Source: UBA4810 sp002479215
GTDB taxonomy: Bacteria; Desulfobacterota; Syntrophia; Syntrophales; Smithellaceae
Direction of reading: 5' to 3'
NCBI GenBank assembly: GCA_049514435.1
Contig: JBEKVB010000015.1
Location: 3,099 to 67,098, forward strand
DNA length: 64,000 bases
In this document: piece by piece, positions 52,950-60,960 of the stretch
Layout of the letters: the number at the start of each line of letters is the position of its first letter
Numbering within the stretch: the stretch's first letter is position 1
Notes under the pieces: model-generated
Databases searched by the model: none
Seen by the model: the letters and a program-made list of their open reading frames with translations, nothing else
Told to the model about the DNA's origin: nothing
Translations under genes and position numbers: made by a program

Positions 52950-54230
52950 CTAACCACCCGAGCCGGACCCAGCTTTTGAGCCGCTGCCGGAGGAATTGGC
53001 ACTCACGATCTCGCGGAAGAGATCTTGCCAGTTTCCCGTTTCACCGCGTTTGAGCGAATCCCGAATTCGCGCCATGTCTGTTGAAAGTACTAAGGCCACC
53101 ACCTTTTTATCGCGCATCTCCACCCTGTTATACACGCGTTTGCATAGCTCCTGATGATCGCCCTTTTCGCGCGTAAGTAAACCGAGTTGCTTGTGCTGTT
53201 CGGGGGTCATCACAATAATGCTCGACCGTCCGCTTTGAGGTGGCCCATCGGTCACCATGGATACCTTGATGCCCATGCTATCCAAGTCTAGCTCGCCGTC
53301 CTTGTCATTCTGAACGATGGTACTAATATGGGCAATACCCGTCATGGTTCGATGAACATAGGTCGTTGGGCTGCCAACAAGAATTCTTTCTTTGAAGAGT
53401 TCTCTGGGAAACTGATGAACCAAGGCACTGAACAAGATTCTTCCCAACACATCAACAATGTCCTCACTGGATTTGGGCAGCTTGTTCTCGATCTCCTTTA
53501 ATATCGCCCCATGCATTAGCGCGTTCCTAGCTTTATCTAAGGCCTCGATAGTTTTCTCATCGCAGGTCTTCTCAACCATCTGAATCAAAGCCCGAATAGC
53601 TTGCTTTGCGTACGGTCTATGTGTTGGGTGAGTCTTGCAAGTTTCACAGTAAAGAGGAGATTTGCAGTCAGGACATCGATTCGTCACCTTCTCGGGAACC
53701 TTCTGATACTCAGCAAGTATCTCCAGGGCAAACCAGAAATACTGAAATTGATCTTCTGGTACCGATGCATGAATGCCAATTCGATACCATCGCAATGCAC
53801 GGCGAACCGCAGGTGGCGGATCGAATTGCAGCAAGCGCTCTATTGACACGATGATATTTTCATCTAGAAACGGGTTGGGGTCTTCGTGTCCTACTGAATC
53901 CGCCCAGACAAGGCACTCCCTCATTCCTGCCGCAGAAGTACAATCAACAATCTGCTTGGTTCGATGCCGCCTCACGCTCGCGCCGGTTGCGAACGCGAGC
54001 ATATTGAGACATTCGTCTAGCTTGTCCTGAACAATGTCTTGAGCTTCCTCTAGGCTTGGTGATTCAAAGATAATCTGCAAGGACAAAAGAAATGGCGTCG
54101 AATAATCGTCGCGCACTATGTTCTTAATGCGCACATGGAATTGCCCTTTCGGATGTTGAAGTTTTAGCCGGACGTCATCCGAGACAACAGATATTTCGGA
54201 CTCAATTTCATAGTTGGCGATACATCGCAT
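52950..54230 (-). CDS. HEPN-like protein with zinc ribbon
   Basis: A protein of about 426 residues; the start at 54230 is chosen because GAGGGA lies before it, although the frame is open to 54299 (numbering here follows the longer form). Two CxxC pairs at 209-212 and 218-221 (CPDC, CETC) form a zinc ribbon. It precedes a helical segment with RNALMH at 258-263, an R-x4-H motif of HEPN RNases. The C-terminus is a Ser/Gly-rich tail. HEPN proteins are common RNase effectors in defence. It lies directly upstream of the SIR2 gene and may be its partner, but no named system is recognised. Confidence 0.55.
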   Translation of the reverse strand: MRCIANYEIESEISVVSDDVRLKLQHPKGQFHVRIKNIVRDDYSTPFLLSLQIIFESPSLEEAQDIVQDKLDECLNMLAFATGASVRRHRTKQIVDCTSAAGMRECLVWADSVGHEDPNPFLDENIIVSIERLLQFDPPPAVRRALRWYRIGIHASVPEDQFQYFWFALEILAEYQKVPEKVTNRCPDCKSPLYCETCKTHPTHRPYAKQAIRALIQMVEKTCDEKTIEALDKARNALMHGAILKEIENKLPKSSEDIVDVLGRILFSALVHQFPRELFKERILVGSPTTYVHRTMTGIAHISTIVQNDKDGELDLDSMGIKVSMVTDGPPQSGRSSIIVMTPEQHKQLGLLTREKGDHQELCKRVYNRVEMRDKKVVALVLSTDMARIRDSLKRGETGNWQDLFREIVSANSSGSGSKAGSGSGG

Positions 54231-54299
54231 GATTTGTTCCCTCTGGGAGAAGCGACCGCAATTACTTTGACAAGCGACTTCCGCTTCCCCTTTTGTCAC

Positions 54300-54615
54300 T
54301 TAGATTCTCACGTCTTGCAGCCGCTCGAAGTCGGTTGGTAGAAAGCATAACAATTAATATCTGAAGTTAGCTTTTTCTGATAATTTGACTATCATCATAG
54401 CACATATCTTTTTTTCCCAAAAAGGAAAACATGAGAAATTTGTCCAAGCTTCCTAGTTGAAATCAAGCATTATCTTTAGATGCGACGTTTTGGAGACTTC
54501 AAGGAAAAAGTGCTTGCTAAAAACATCTGCTACTTGTTACCGCATTTATACAGTAAAAATGAAGATTTCGGGATGAAATAGATGAGCCGCTCCATATAAA
54601 TGGTTTGCGGAAGGT
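54300..54615. other. Boundary region of the Mu-like segment, no gene seen
   Basis: About 315 bases between the last Mu-like gene and the HEPN gene. The left end of the prophage remnant should lie here, but no terminal repeat or target duplication could be identified by eye. Confidence 0.4.
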
Positions 54616-55146
54616 TCATTTCATCAACTCCAATTTGAAATTGTCTCTATTCGTTACGCGGTAAACCTTTTCCGCACCGGAGCCGTGGGCACACAGCCTG
54701 CGACCAACCTGTTGTAAATGGCCATCAGCTCTTAATTGCCTGGTGACCTTATCCAGCCAACCGCGGTCCTTAATACCTGCCAGCCGCTGAATATCCGTCA
54801 CGGCAAAGGTCGCCGAAACATACATGGCCTTGTAAATCTTCTGATTGAACGTGCCTTTTTTCACCTTGCACCAGGAACGGTTATAGACAAATTGTCGCCG
54901 ATTGTGTTTCCCGGAAAAATAGCTTTCCACCTCCCCGCGCTTCTCAAAATCATACAGGGCGTTGGTCACTTTTTGATGCTGTTCTCCGGATGGTATCGCC
55001 AGCTCTTCGCAGATATTCCGGATCGTGAAACGCCGCTGACTTTTTCTGGCCCCGGCCACGCTGCGTGCGCTTATCCATTTTTGCATGCGCACTGCCAGGC
55101 CTGTCTTACGTGTGACCTTCAGGTTAGGAGGCATTTTTAAGGACAT
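54616..55146 (-). CDS. Winged-helix protein of the Mu-like early region
   Basis: A 176-residue basic protein with two winged-helix-like segments (RFTIRNICEELAIPSGEQHQ and AVTDIQRLAGIKDRGWLDKV). It overlaps the end of the B gene by 23 bases, so it is part of the same transcript; a start at the internal ATG at 55134 would nearly remove the overlap. It may be a regulator or host-takeover factor, like other genes found after A and B in Mu-like phages. No exact family is recognised. Confidence 0.55.
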   Translation of the reverse strand: MSLKMPPNLKVTRKTGLAVRMQKWISARSVAGARKSQRRFTIRNICEELAIPSGEQHQKVTNALYDFEKRGEVESYFSGKHNRRQFVYNRSWCKVKKGTFNQKIYKAMYVSATFAVTDIQRLAGIKDRGWLDKVTRQLRADGHLQQVGRRLCAHGSGAEKVYRVTNRDNFKLELMK

Positions 55147-55816
55147 CGTTCACCATCTCTACTGTAACATCGTTTAAATTGCTGGCTTTCATCGCGCGTT
55201 CAATACCGATGGCCGTGGTCAATACCGGCCTCCAGTCGCCATTGGCATGCCGGTGAATCGCGGACGTTACATCCGTCTCCACCTTCACACCCAGAGCGGT
55301 GCGGAAAAAATAAGCGATGTCGTGCTGATTAATGGGGCCAAATTCCAGACGGCGGCGGATACGGCTGGCCAGACGACGGCGTGAGCCGATCTTCCCTTTT
55401 AGTGCTTCCTCGCCGATCAGCACAACCGGGCAGGCGCAGCACTCATTGAGGTTACGGAGCATCTCCAGAATGGCCATCGGCAATAGGTCGGCTTCATCAA
55501 TAAATATCAGCCTTCGTTCTTTAGTCATCGCTTCATTGATTAAAAGAACACAGGCATCGGAACGCTGTGGACGAACGTTTTGCAGTTCAAACGTTATTTC
55601 GCGCAGCACCATTGTTGGCGTCCGAATGTTCATCGGCGGTATGTAAACGGCATTATTCTGAATGGCATAATGCCGTGCCGCTTCCGTTTTTCCCCGGCCT
55701 GCCGGGCCGGTGACTAACGCCAACGATGGGCCGATGAGCGCTGTGACGGACGTCAACTCCTCACAAATTTCTCCCAACTTTTTAGTATTGCTGGTCTCAA
55801 TAAATTCCTGTTTCAT
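55124..55816 (-). CDS. Mu B-like transposition ATPase
   Basis: A 230-residue AAA+ ATPase. Walker A is TGPAGRGKTEAARHYA, Walker B is RLIFIDEADLLPM, and the sensor region VVLIGEEALKGKI follows. Mu B (312 residues) binds target DNA and activates the transposase; this version lacks the N-terminal domain, as do many B proteins of Mu-like phages and transposons. It follows the A gene after 19 bases. Confidence 0.85.
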   Translation of the reverse strand: MKQEFIETSNTKKLGEICEELTSVTALIGPSLALVTGPAGRGKTEAARHYAIQNNAVYIPPMNIRTPTMVLREITFELQNVRPQRSDACVLLINEAMTKERRLIFIDEADLLPMAILEMLRNLNECCACPVVLIGEEALKGKIGSRRRLASRIRRRLEFGPINQHDIAYFFRTALGVKVETDVTSAIHRHANGDWRPVLTTAIGIERAMKASNLNDVTVEMVNDVLKNAS

Positions 55817-55835
55817 TTATCATCCGCCAATATGA

Positions 55836-57836
55836 TTACCCTGCTTCCTGGGAGAAATACTCTCGTTCAAATTCCCAGCGGGCGCGGGATTCGGGGGTCA
55901 TTTCCGCTTCGTAATGCTGCAGCCAGGCCCTGTCTTCATCGGTGATTGTGCCGTCCACTGAGGCCAGAATGCACCATTGATGCCGGTCGACATCGGACAT
56001 CCAAAACGTCGGCCGCGGCGGTGCAGCCGGGGCTTTCTTGGCCAGAATACGGTTGAACCCCTCCAGCATCTGTACGCCACGATCCAATTCTTCCGGCGTT
56101 ATTTGCCTAGTGAGTTCTTTATTCTCCCTAGCCCGCTGCTTGCGCTCCGTGCCGATCAGGGCGGCAACGCGTTCAGCTTCCGGTACTGTGGAATACTGCC
56201 GGAAGTCCGGCGCAAGGGAGGAGATTTTCTTGAATTCCGCGGCAAAACGCTGGCGGCGTTCCCTTTTCTCGGCTATCTTGCGGCTCGCCAGATCCATATC
56301 CACCATCGATGAGCGCTCCACAGGCAAGGCCGTACAGAGGTATTTTCCCTTCCGGAAGATGTGCACTTCGTCTAAGGTCAGGGGATTATAGCGAATATCC
56401 ACCCGCTTTTTGTGTAATTCGATTAGAACATCATGTACATAGAATTCGTTGCCCAGGCTGATCATCCCTTTATTAACGATGCGGGTGTCTCGGGCCAGAA
56501 AGATCAGGTCTGCTGCTTCCGGGGAGATCATCCGGGGACGCCAGCCGTCGTTATAACAAGCCTGCAAACAAGAGCGGGGTGTGGCTGCGCCTGGTTTAGG
56601 CTTCCAGGCCCATTCGGTAAGCACGCCGCGATGCGGTTTTTTATTGTTGTAATAGTCACAGGCTCGATACAGGGCCAGCGCAAATTCCCGGCTGGTGAGG
56701 AGTTTGCCCTTCTTCGCTAGCTTTTGTGCTTCCTGATGATCAATACCCTGCCAGTGGATATCATCCGAGAGTTTTTTGGTCTGGCCAGGCAAGAGCATTA
56801 CGCTGCTCATGATCTGCTCGATGCGGTAAAATGTGCCCTCGATCATCTTCGCTTTGGCGTTTTTGACGATGGCTTTGCGGTGCGAGCCGGGCAGAATGCA
56901 GCAGGGTACTAGATCTTCGGCGTCCACATCCGGCAGGTCGGTGATGAGTTCATCGGTCTTCTGCCATTCCATGCCCAGGCCGTGCAGGTTCGCGAGAATG
57001 CCATTGAGAAATTTCGATAATTCCGGTTTGCCATTATCCGTGTAAATGCTGCCAAACGCACCATAGCAGGCAATACCGACCCGCAGGGCCAGGCCGATCA
57101 GCCAGGCGTCATACTTCTTATCGACCGCTGCACCGTAAATCGTCCGGGAACGTAAATCCTGCCAGAGGTAGCCTTCCGGGCGGAAAATTTCGCCGGTTTC
57201 CTCATCCAGCACCCAGAAGTCAAAACGGTGTTGATCGCCGACAAGTATTTGAAAAGGAGCAAGGTCGGAGTAGTCCCGCAGGATGGGCGGCAGGATATTG
57301 TCCAGCGCCCGCATGCCGCCGCGTTGCAGGGCTTCCATTGCCGGATTCCACTTTTTGGCAAACCACCAGTTGGCGGAATTATAACCGCCGATCTGCCAAC
57401 CCCTTCGCTTCGCTTCGACGGCCAGTAGGGCATAGAGGTCTTTCCGGTTTATTCGGCGATGTTCCCGCTTCCCGCAAAGGCTGATCCAGAAGTCCACTGC
57501 CTTCGGCGTCCACGTGCGGGGCTTGTCCTGATAGGCTTTGGTATGGCGCAGCCCGGCAATACCCTTTTCCTTGTATTTGGCTTGCCAGCGACAAATTGAT
57601 CGCCAGTGGACACGATGTTTCCGCGCGACAGTCTCCATCCACTTACACTTGCCCTTTGTCCAGGTGGACGGCAGAGCATCAGCATCGCGGAGAATAGCCA
57701 GGATATTTATAATGCGCGGATTCTGTAAATCCTGTTCACTGAGGGCACTGTCTTTGTTCCACTTACCGCTCCGACTCATTGCCTCGGTAAAAGTCAACGT
57801 TGGCAGGGATAGTTCTGTGTGTCCTGGAAGTTCCAT
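55836..57836 (-). CDS. Mu A-like DDE transposase
   Basis: A protein of about 666 residues from the start at 57836 (Mu A has 663); the frame is open to 57884 and residue numbers here use that longer form. A helix-turn-helix region is followed by the integrase core with Asp217 (LVGDQHRFDFW), Asp283 (SIYTDNGKPEL) and Glu349 (KMIEGTFYRIE) as the likely DDE triad, then a beta domain and a C-terminal region. It would cut and join the phage ends. It lies between Ner and B in the order of Mu. Two CRISPR spacers of this window resemble it at 56121-56155 and 57037-57070. Confidence 0.92.
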   Translation of the reverse strand: MELPGHTELSLPTLTFTEAMSRSGKWNKDSALSEQDLQNPRIINILAILRDADALPSTWTKGKCKWMETVARKHRVHWRSICRWQAKYKEKGIAGLRHTKAYQDKPRTWTPKAVDFWISLCGKREHRRINRKDLYALLAVEAKRRGWQIGGYNSANWWFAKKWNPAMEALQRGGMRALDNILPPILRDYSDLAPFQILVGDQHRFDFWVLDEETGEIFRPEGYLWQDLRSRTIYGAAVDKKYDAWLIGLALRVGIACYGAFGSIYTDNGKPELSKFLNGILANLHGLGMEWQKTDELITDLPDVDAEDLVPCCILPGSHRKAIVKNAKAKMIEGTFYRIEQIMSSVMLLPGQTKKLSDDIHWQGIDHQEAQKLAKKGKLLTSREFALALYRACDYYNNKKPHRGVLTEWAWKPKPGAATPRSCLQACYNDGWRPRMISPEAADLIFLARDTRIVNKGMISLGNEFYVHDVLIELHKKRVDIRYNPLTLDEVHIFRKGKYLCTALPVERSSMVDMDLASRKIAEKRERRQRFAAEFKKISSLAPDFRQYSTVPEAERVAALIGTERKQRARENKELTRQITPEELDRGVQMLEGFNRILAKKAPAAPPRPTFWMSDVDRHQWCILASVDGTITDEDRAWLQHYEAEMTPESRARWEFEREYFSQEAG

Positions 57837-57840
57837 CAGC

Positions 57841-58155
57841 CTATTTTCCCTCGGCAACTTTTCCATTGATTTCTTTAGAGGCATGCTCTACAAAGGACTT
57901 GTGTCCCTGATACCGTGAACTTACATGGTTCAGATTATGTGCTGCATCGTAGCGATCCGGCCAAAGCAGCCAGGGATCAGTGTTAATGTAATCGGCAATG
58001 AGGTATTCATATTTAGGAATAGGCACCTTTTTCACGCCTGTGAAACAAGTTCGATCAATATCATGGATGGAGGCCAGTTTACTAAAGTTAAGCTCTTGAA
58101 GATCAAGACGATGTTTGATCCATTTCCAAGTAGTATCGTATGATTTTTTTTGCAT
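57841..58155 (-). CDS. Ner-like DNA-binding protein
   Basis: A 104-residue protein with a Ner/Nlp-type helix-turn-helix (WIKHRLDLQELNFSKLASIH) and the conserved ending YLIADYINTDPWLLWPDRYD, close to the WPSRY of Mu Ner. Mu Ner (75 residues) represses early transcription; this one has about 25 extra residues at the C-terminus. It is the first gene of the leftward transcript, with AGAGGAAA before the ATG. A divergent repressor gene lies 76 bases away. Confidence 0.8.
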   Translation of the reverse strand: MQKKSYDTTWKWIKHRLDLQELNFSKLASIHDIDRTCFTGVKKVPIPKYEYLIADYINTDPWLLWPDRYDAAHNLNHVSSRYQGHKSFVEHASKEINGKVAEGK

Positions 58156-58174
58156 GGCTATTTCCTCTACGGAG

Positions 58175-58196
58175 GAGATATACTGAAATATATCTC
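58175..58196. promoter_or_regulatory. Palindromic operator candidate between ner and repressor
   Basis: GAGATATA, six bases, TATATCTC is a perfect inverted repeat in the middle of the 76-base divergent promoter region. A half-site AAGATATAT lies near 58222. Its position suits binding by the XRE-type repressor or Ner. Confidence 0.55.
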
Positions 58197-58231
58197 AGAT
58201 GTCAAGGAAATAAATTTCATTAAGATATATT

Positions 58232-58822
58232 ATGAATACTAAAGGTACTTTATCGTTTACAGATAGGATTAAAGCAACAATTGCGTTGGTCGGTAGTGCT
58301 GAAAAATTGGCATATAACTCAGGTATGTCGGCAAGGGTAATAGGTCAATATTTGTCAGGGAAGACTGATCCTACCAGAAAAAAACTAATAGCTTTGGCGG
58401 AAGCGGCTGGCGTCAATACTGACTGGCTCGTAACAGGCGTCGGCCCAATGAAAAAGGGAGAGCGGGAGGTGCTTGCGCCGGAATTACTAACAGTGATTAT
58501 TGAGGGTTTAGATGATCTCGAAACCGCACTCGGGAAAAAATTGACCTATGCAGAAAAGGCTGAGATCATCAGCCATACTTATGTTCTATATTCTGACGCC
58601 GATCCCGCATCAGACCAAACAAAAATTTTGATCCAGGATTCCATAAAAGAAGTCTATAATTTATTTTCCTCTTTGGATGGGATGATTGAAACGGAAAAAG
58701 GCCGGGAGCAGGCCATAAAAATATTTACGAGACTATTTGGGAAAGCTTTGACTGAGGAAAAAACTAAACGCGCAGCACAGACATTAATCGGCGCAAAATT
58801 ATCCAGGCTCCGTCTTAAGTAA
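58232..58822 (+). CDS. XRE-family phage repressor
   Basis: A 196-residue protein with an N-terminal lambda-type helix-turn-helix (FTDRIKATIALVGSAEKLAY, then SGMSARVIGQYLSGKTDPTR) and a helical C-terminal part without a clear peptidase dyad. It is divergent from ner, the place of the Mu c repressor gene. Its last 24 residues and the following intergenic repeat are duplicated at 3718-3790 in inverted orientation. The ribosome binding site is weak. Confidence 0.8.
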   Translation: MNTKGTLSFTDRIKATIALVGSAEKLAYNSGMSARVIGQYLSGKTDPTRKKLIALAEAAGVNTDWLVTGVGPMKKGEREVLAPELLTVIIEGLDDLETALGKKLTYAEKAEIISHTYVLYSDADPASDQTKILIQDSIKEVYNLFSSLDGMIETEKGREQAIKIFTRLFGKALTEEKTKRAAQTLIGAKLSRLRLK

Positions 58823-59046
58823 AGTTGTCGCCGATTACGTTGATATGACCTTCGGTTTTCTGGGATAAGCTATTCGGTGAAAAAAATTCGCCAATAAGGT
58901 AAAAAAAGCAGTAATATTTTTTCGGCCAATTTTTTTAATCTCTTATTTTAATTCAATTATTTCAGTCATTCTGTTAGTAGTAGTTAGCTTTAGTTAGCCA
59001 TAGTTAACGTTATTTCCCTTTGTAACCGAATACATTAATCCTCACA
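58750..59046 (+). repeat. Structured intergenic repeat unit overlapping the repressor's 3' end
   Basis: From the last codons of the repressor through GTCGCCGATTACGTTGA, TAAGCTATTCGGTGAAAAAA, GGCCAATTTTTTTAA and TTTGTAACCGAATACATTAA this is a complete single unit of the family. Before TTTGTAACC there are short GTTAG-type direct repeats (about 58976-59010). It separates the prophage remnant from the tRNA genes. Confidence 0.7.
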
Positions 59047-59091
59047 CACACCGAAAAAATCAAAAAGGGTAGCTGTAGGGTAGCATACAAA

Positions 59092-59129
59092 GATCAAGGG
59101 ATTAACCATAAATAGCTAACCCCTTGATT
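59092..59129 (-). terminator. Hairpin after the tRNA-Arg gene
   Basis: ATCAAGGGATTA pairs with TAACCCCTTGAT with one mismatch. It is near-symmetric, so it could end transcription on either strand. On the minus strand it follows the tRNA-Arg 3' end by 5 bases. Confidence 0.6.
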
Positions 59130-59133
59130 TATT

Positions 59134-59210
59134 TGGCGCGCCCAGGAGGATTCGAACCTCCGACATCCAGATTCGTAGTCTGGCGCTCTATCCAGCTGAG
59201 CCATGGGCGC
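59134..59210 (-). tRNA. tRNA-Arg (anticodon ACG)
   Basis: Complement begins GCGCCCATGGCTCAGCTGG, has the anticodon loop CTACGAA (ACG), a GGTTCGAATCC T-arm and the end TGGGCGC, G, CCA. The acceptor stem pairs fully and CCA is encoded. tRNA-Arg genes often serve as integration sites; the accessory repeat lies just downstream. Confidence 0.95.
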
Positions 59211-59296
59211 GTGATATATTATAAAATTTTTCGGCAGCCATATAATACTTAACTGCCACTCCGGCAATCAAAGCCACAGGAAACTCACAATTAAAC

Positions 59297-59391
59297 TGGC
59301 GGAGAGAGCGGGATTTGAACCCGCGGTACACCTTTTACGGGCGTACAATCGCTTAGCAGGCGATCGCTTTCGGCCACTCAGCCATCTCTCC
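59297..59391 (-). tRNA. tRNA-Ser (anticodon GCT)
   Basis: Complement begins GGAGAGATGGCTGAGTGG and ends TCTCTCC, G, CCA, with the anticodon loop CTGCTAA (GCT) and a long variable arm typical of tRNA-Ser. CCA is encoded. Confidence 0.95.
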
Positions 59392-59463
59392 GCTTTTTTA
59401 TCCGGCCAATATTTTTAAAATAAGGCGTCCGATTAAATTTTCTGGACGCGTTTTACAATTTAC

Positions 59464-59549
59464 TGGCGGAGGGAGCAGGATTCGAACCCGCGAACCTTTC
59501 GGTCAACGGTTTTCAAGACCGCCGCCTTCGACCTCTCGGCCATCCCTCC
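59464..59549 (-). tRNA. tRNA-Ser (anticodon TGA)
   Basis: Complement begins GGAGGGATGGCCGAGAGG and ends TCCCTCC, G, CCA, with the anticodon loop CTTGAAA (TGA) and a long variable arm. It is next to the seryl-tRNA synthetase gene, with which it may be co-transcribed. Confidence 0.95.
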
Positions 59550-59573
59550 TTGCATAATAATATTTTGAATGCA

Positions 59574-60866
59574 CTATAATATATTATTGTTATGGTGCGC
59601 GATCCTATCAACACCTCTCATATAAGGCTGTAATACCTGGGGAATCAAAACAGAACCGTCCGCCTGTTGATAATTCTCCAAAATCGCCACCACAGTTCTA
59701 CCCACGGCCAGTCCCGAACCGTTTAATGTGTGAACAAATTCCACCTTGCCACTTTCTTCCCGGCGGAAACGGATCGATGCCCGGCGCGCCTGATAATCTT
59801 CAAAGTTACTGCAGGAAGAAATTTCAAGATACACATTTTGCCCCGGCATCCAGGCCTCCAAATCATAGGTTTTAGCGGATGAAAACCCCAAATCCGCAGA
59901 GCAAAGAGTCACTGTACGATGATGAATTCCCAATCTCTTGAGCACCTCTTCCGCATTGACGGTTAATTTTTCCAGTTCATCATAAGAATCTTCCGGCCTG
60001 GTAAACTTGACCATTTCCACCTTGTTAAACTGATGCTGGCGAATCAATCCCCGCGTATCCTTGCCGTAAGAGCCGGCCTCCGAGCGAAAACAAGGCGAAT
60101 AGGCAACGTAATGAATCGGCAGTTTGTTTTCCTCCAGTATTTCATCACGGAAAATATTCGTGACAGGGACTTCCGCGGTCGGAATCAAGAAATAGTCCAT
60201 CCCTTCAATTTTAAAAAGATCTTCGGCAAATTTCGGCAACTGGCCGGTGCCGGTCATACTTTCCCGGTTAACCATGAATGGAGTCAACACTTCGGTATAA
60301 CCGTGCTCGCCTGTATGTAAATCGAGCATGAAATTGACCAAAGCCCGCTCCAACGCGGCAGCTAATCCTCGATATAAAGTGAAACGCGCTCCAGCTATTT
60401 TTGCTCCGCGGGCAAAATCCAAAATATTCAGACTCTCCCCGATATCCCAGTGAGCTTTCGGCTCAAAAGCAAAAGCCGGCTTTTTCCCCCAACTGCGCAG
60501 GATAGGATTGTCTTCCGAGCCCTGGCCAATGGGCACCGATTCATGCTGAATATTGGGAATCATCAGTGAAAAATTATTGAGCTCTTCTTCGGTGGTTCTT
60601 AAGCTCTCATCAAGTTCCTTGATTTTTGCCGAAACCTCGCTCATCTTGGCAATCAAAGCGGTGGCATCGGATTTATTTTTTTTGAGTTCGCCGATTTTTT
60701 TGGAAGCATCATTGCGCTCGTTGCGCAGTGTTTCTACTGCCAGTAAAATATCTCTTCTTTTTGTATCCAAACCTAAGAAACGGTCAAAATCAATGGCCTG
60801 GCCTCTTTGATTCATTTTTTGATTGACAAACTCGATGTTTTGCCTTAAATACCTAATATCCAACAT
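59574..60866 (-). CDS. serS: Seryl-tRNA synthetase
   Basis: A protein of 430 residues starting MLDIRYLRQNIEFVNQKMNQ; the frame is open ten codons further but this is the usual N-terminus and AGGAAA precedes it. The N-terminal coiled-coil arm (about 30-100) is followed by the class II core with CFRSEAGSYGKDTRGLIRQH (motif 2) and NGSGLAVGRTVVAILENYQQ (motif 3). It charges tRNA-Ser and tRNA-Sec with serine. Two tRNA-Ser genes lie just downstream. Confidence 0.97.
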   Translation of the reverse strand: MLDIRYLRQNIEFVNQKMNQRGQAIDFDRFLGLDTKRRDILLAVETLRNERNDASKKIGELKKNKSDATALIAKMSEVSAKIKELDESLRTTEEELNNFSLMIPNIQHESVPIGQGSEDNPILRSWGKKPAFAFEPKAHWDIGESLNILDFARGAKIAGARFTLYRGLAAALERALVNFMLDLHTGEHGYTEVLTPFMVNRESMTGTGQLPKFAEDLFKIEGMDYFLIPTAEVPVTNIFRDEILEENKLPIHYVAYSPCFRSEAGSYGKDTRGLIRQHQFNKVEMVKFTRPEDSYDELEKLTVNAEEVLKRLGIHHRTVTLCSADLGFSSAKTYDLEAWMPGQNVYLEISSCSNFEDYQARRASIRFRREESGKVEFVHTLNGSGLAVGRTVVAILENYQQADGSVLIPQVLQPYMRGVDRIAHHNNNIL

Positions 60867-60960
60867 GATATTTCCTATAAATAAAAGCGGTGACATTCGT
60901 CTAAAAGACGAAGACCACTATCACTTTGAGCTTATGAAGTCAATAATTTTGTCCGCTAAA

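Noticed and set aside
54340..54366. GCATAAC ... GTTAGC as a third attC-like site
   Set aside because: The outer cores are present but there is no inner stem and the spacing is too short.
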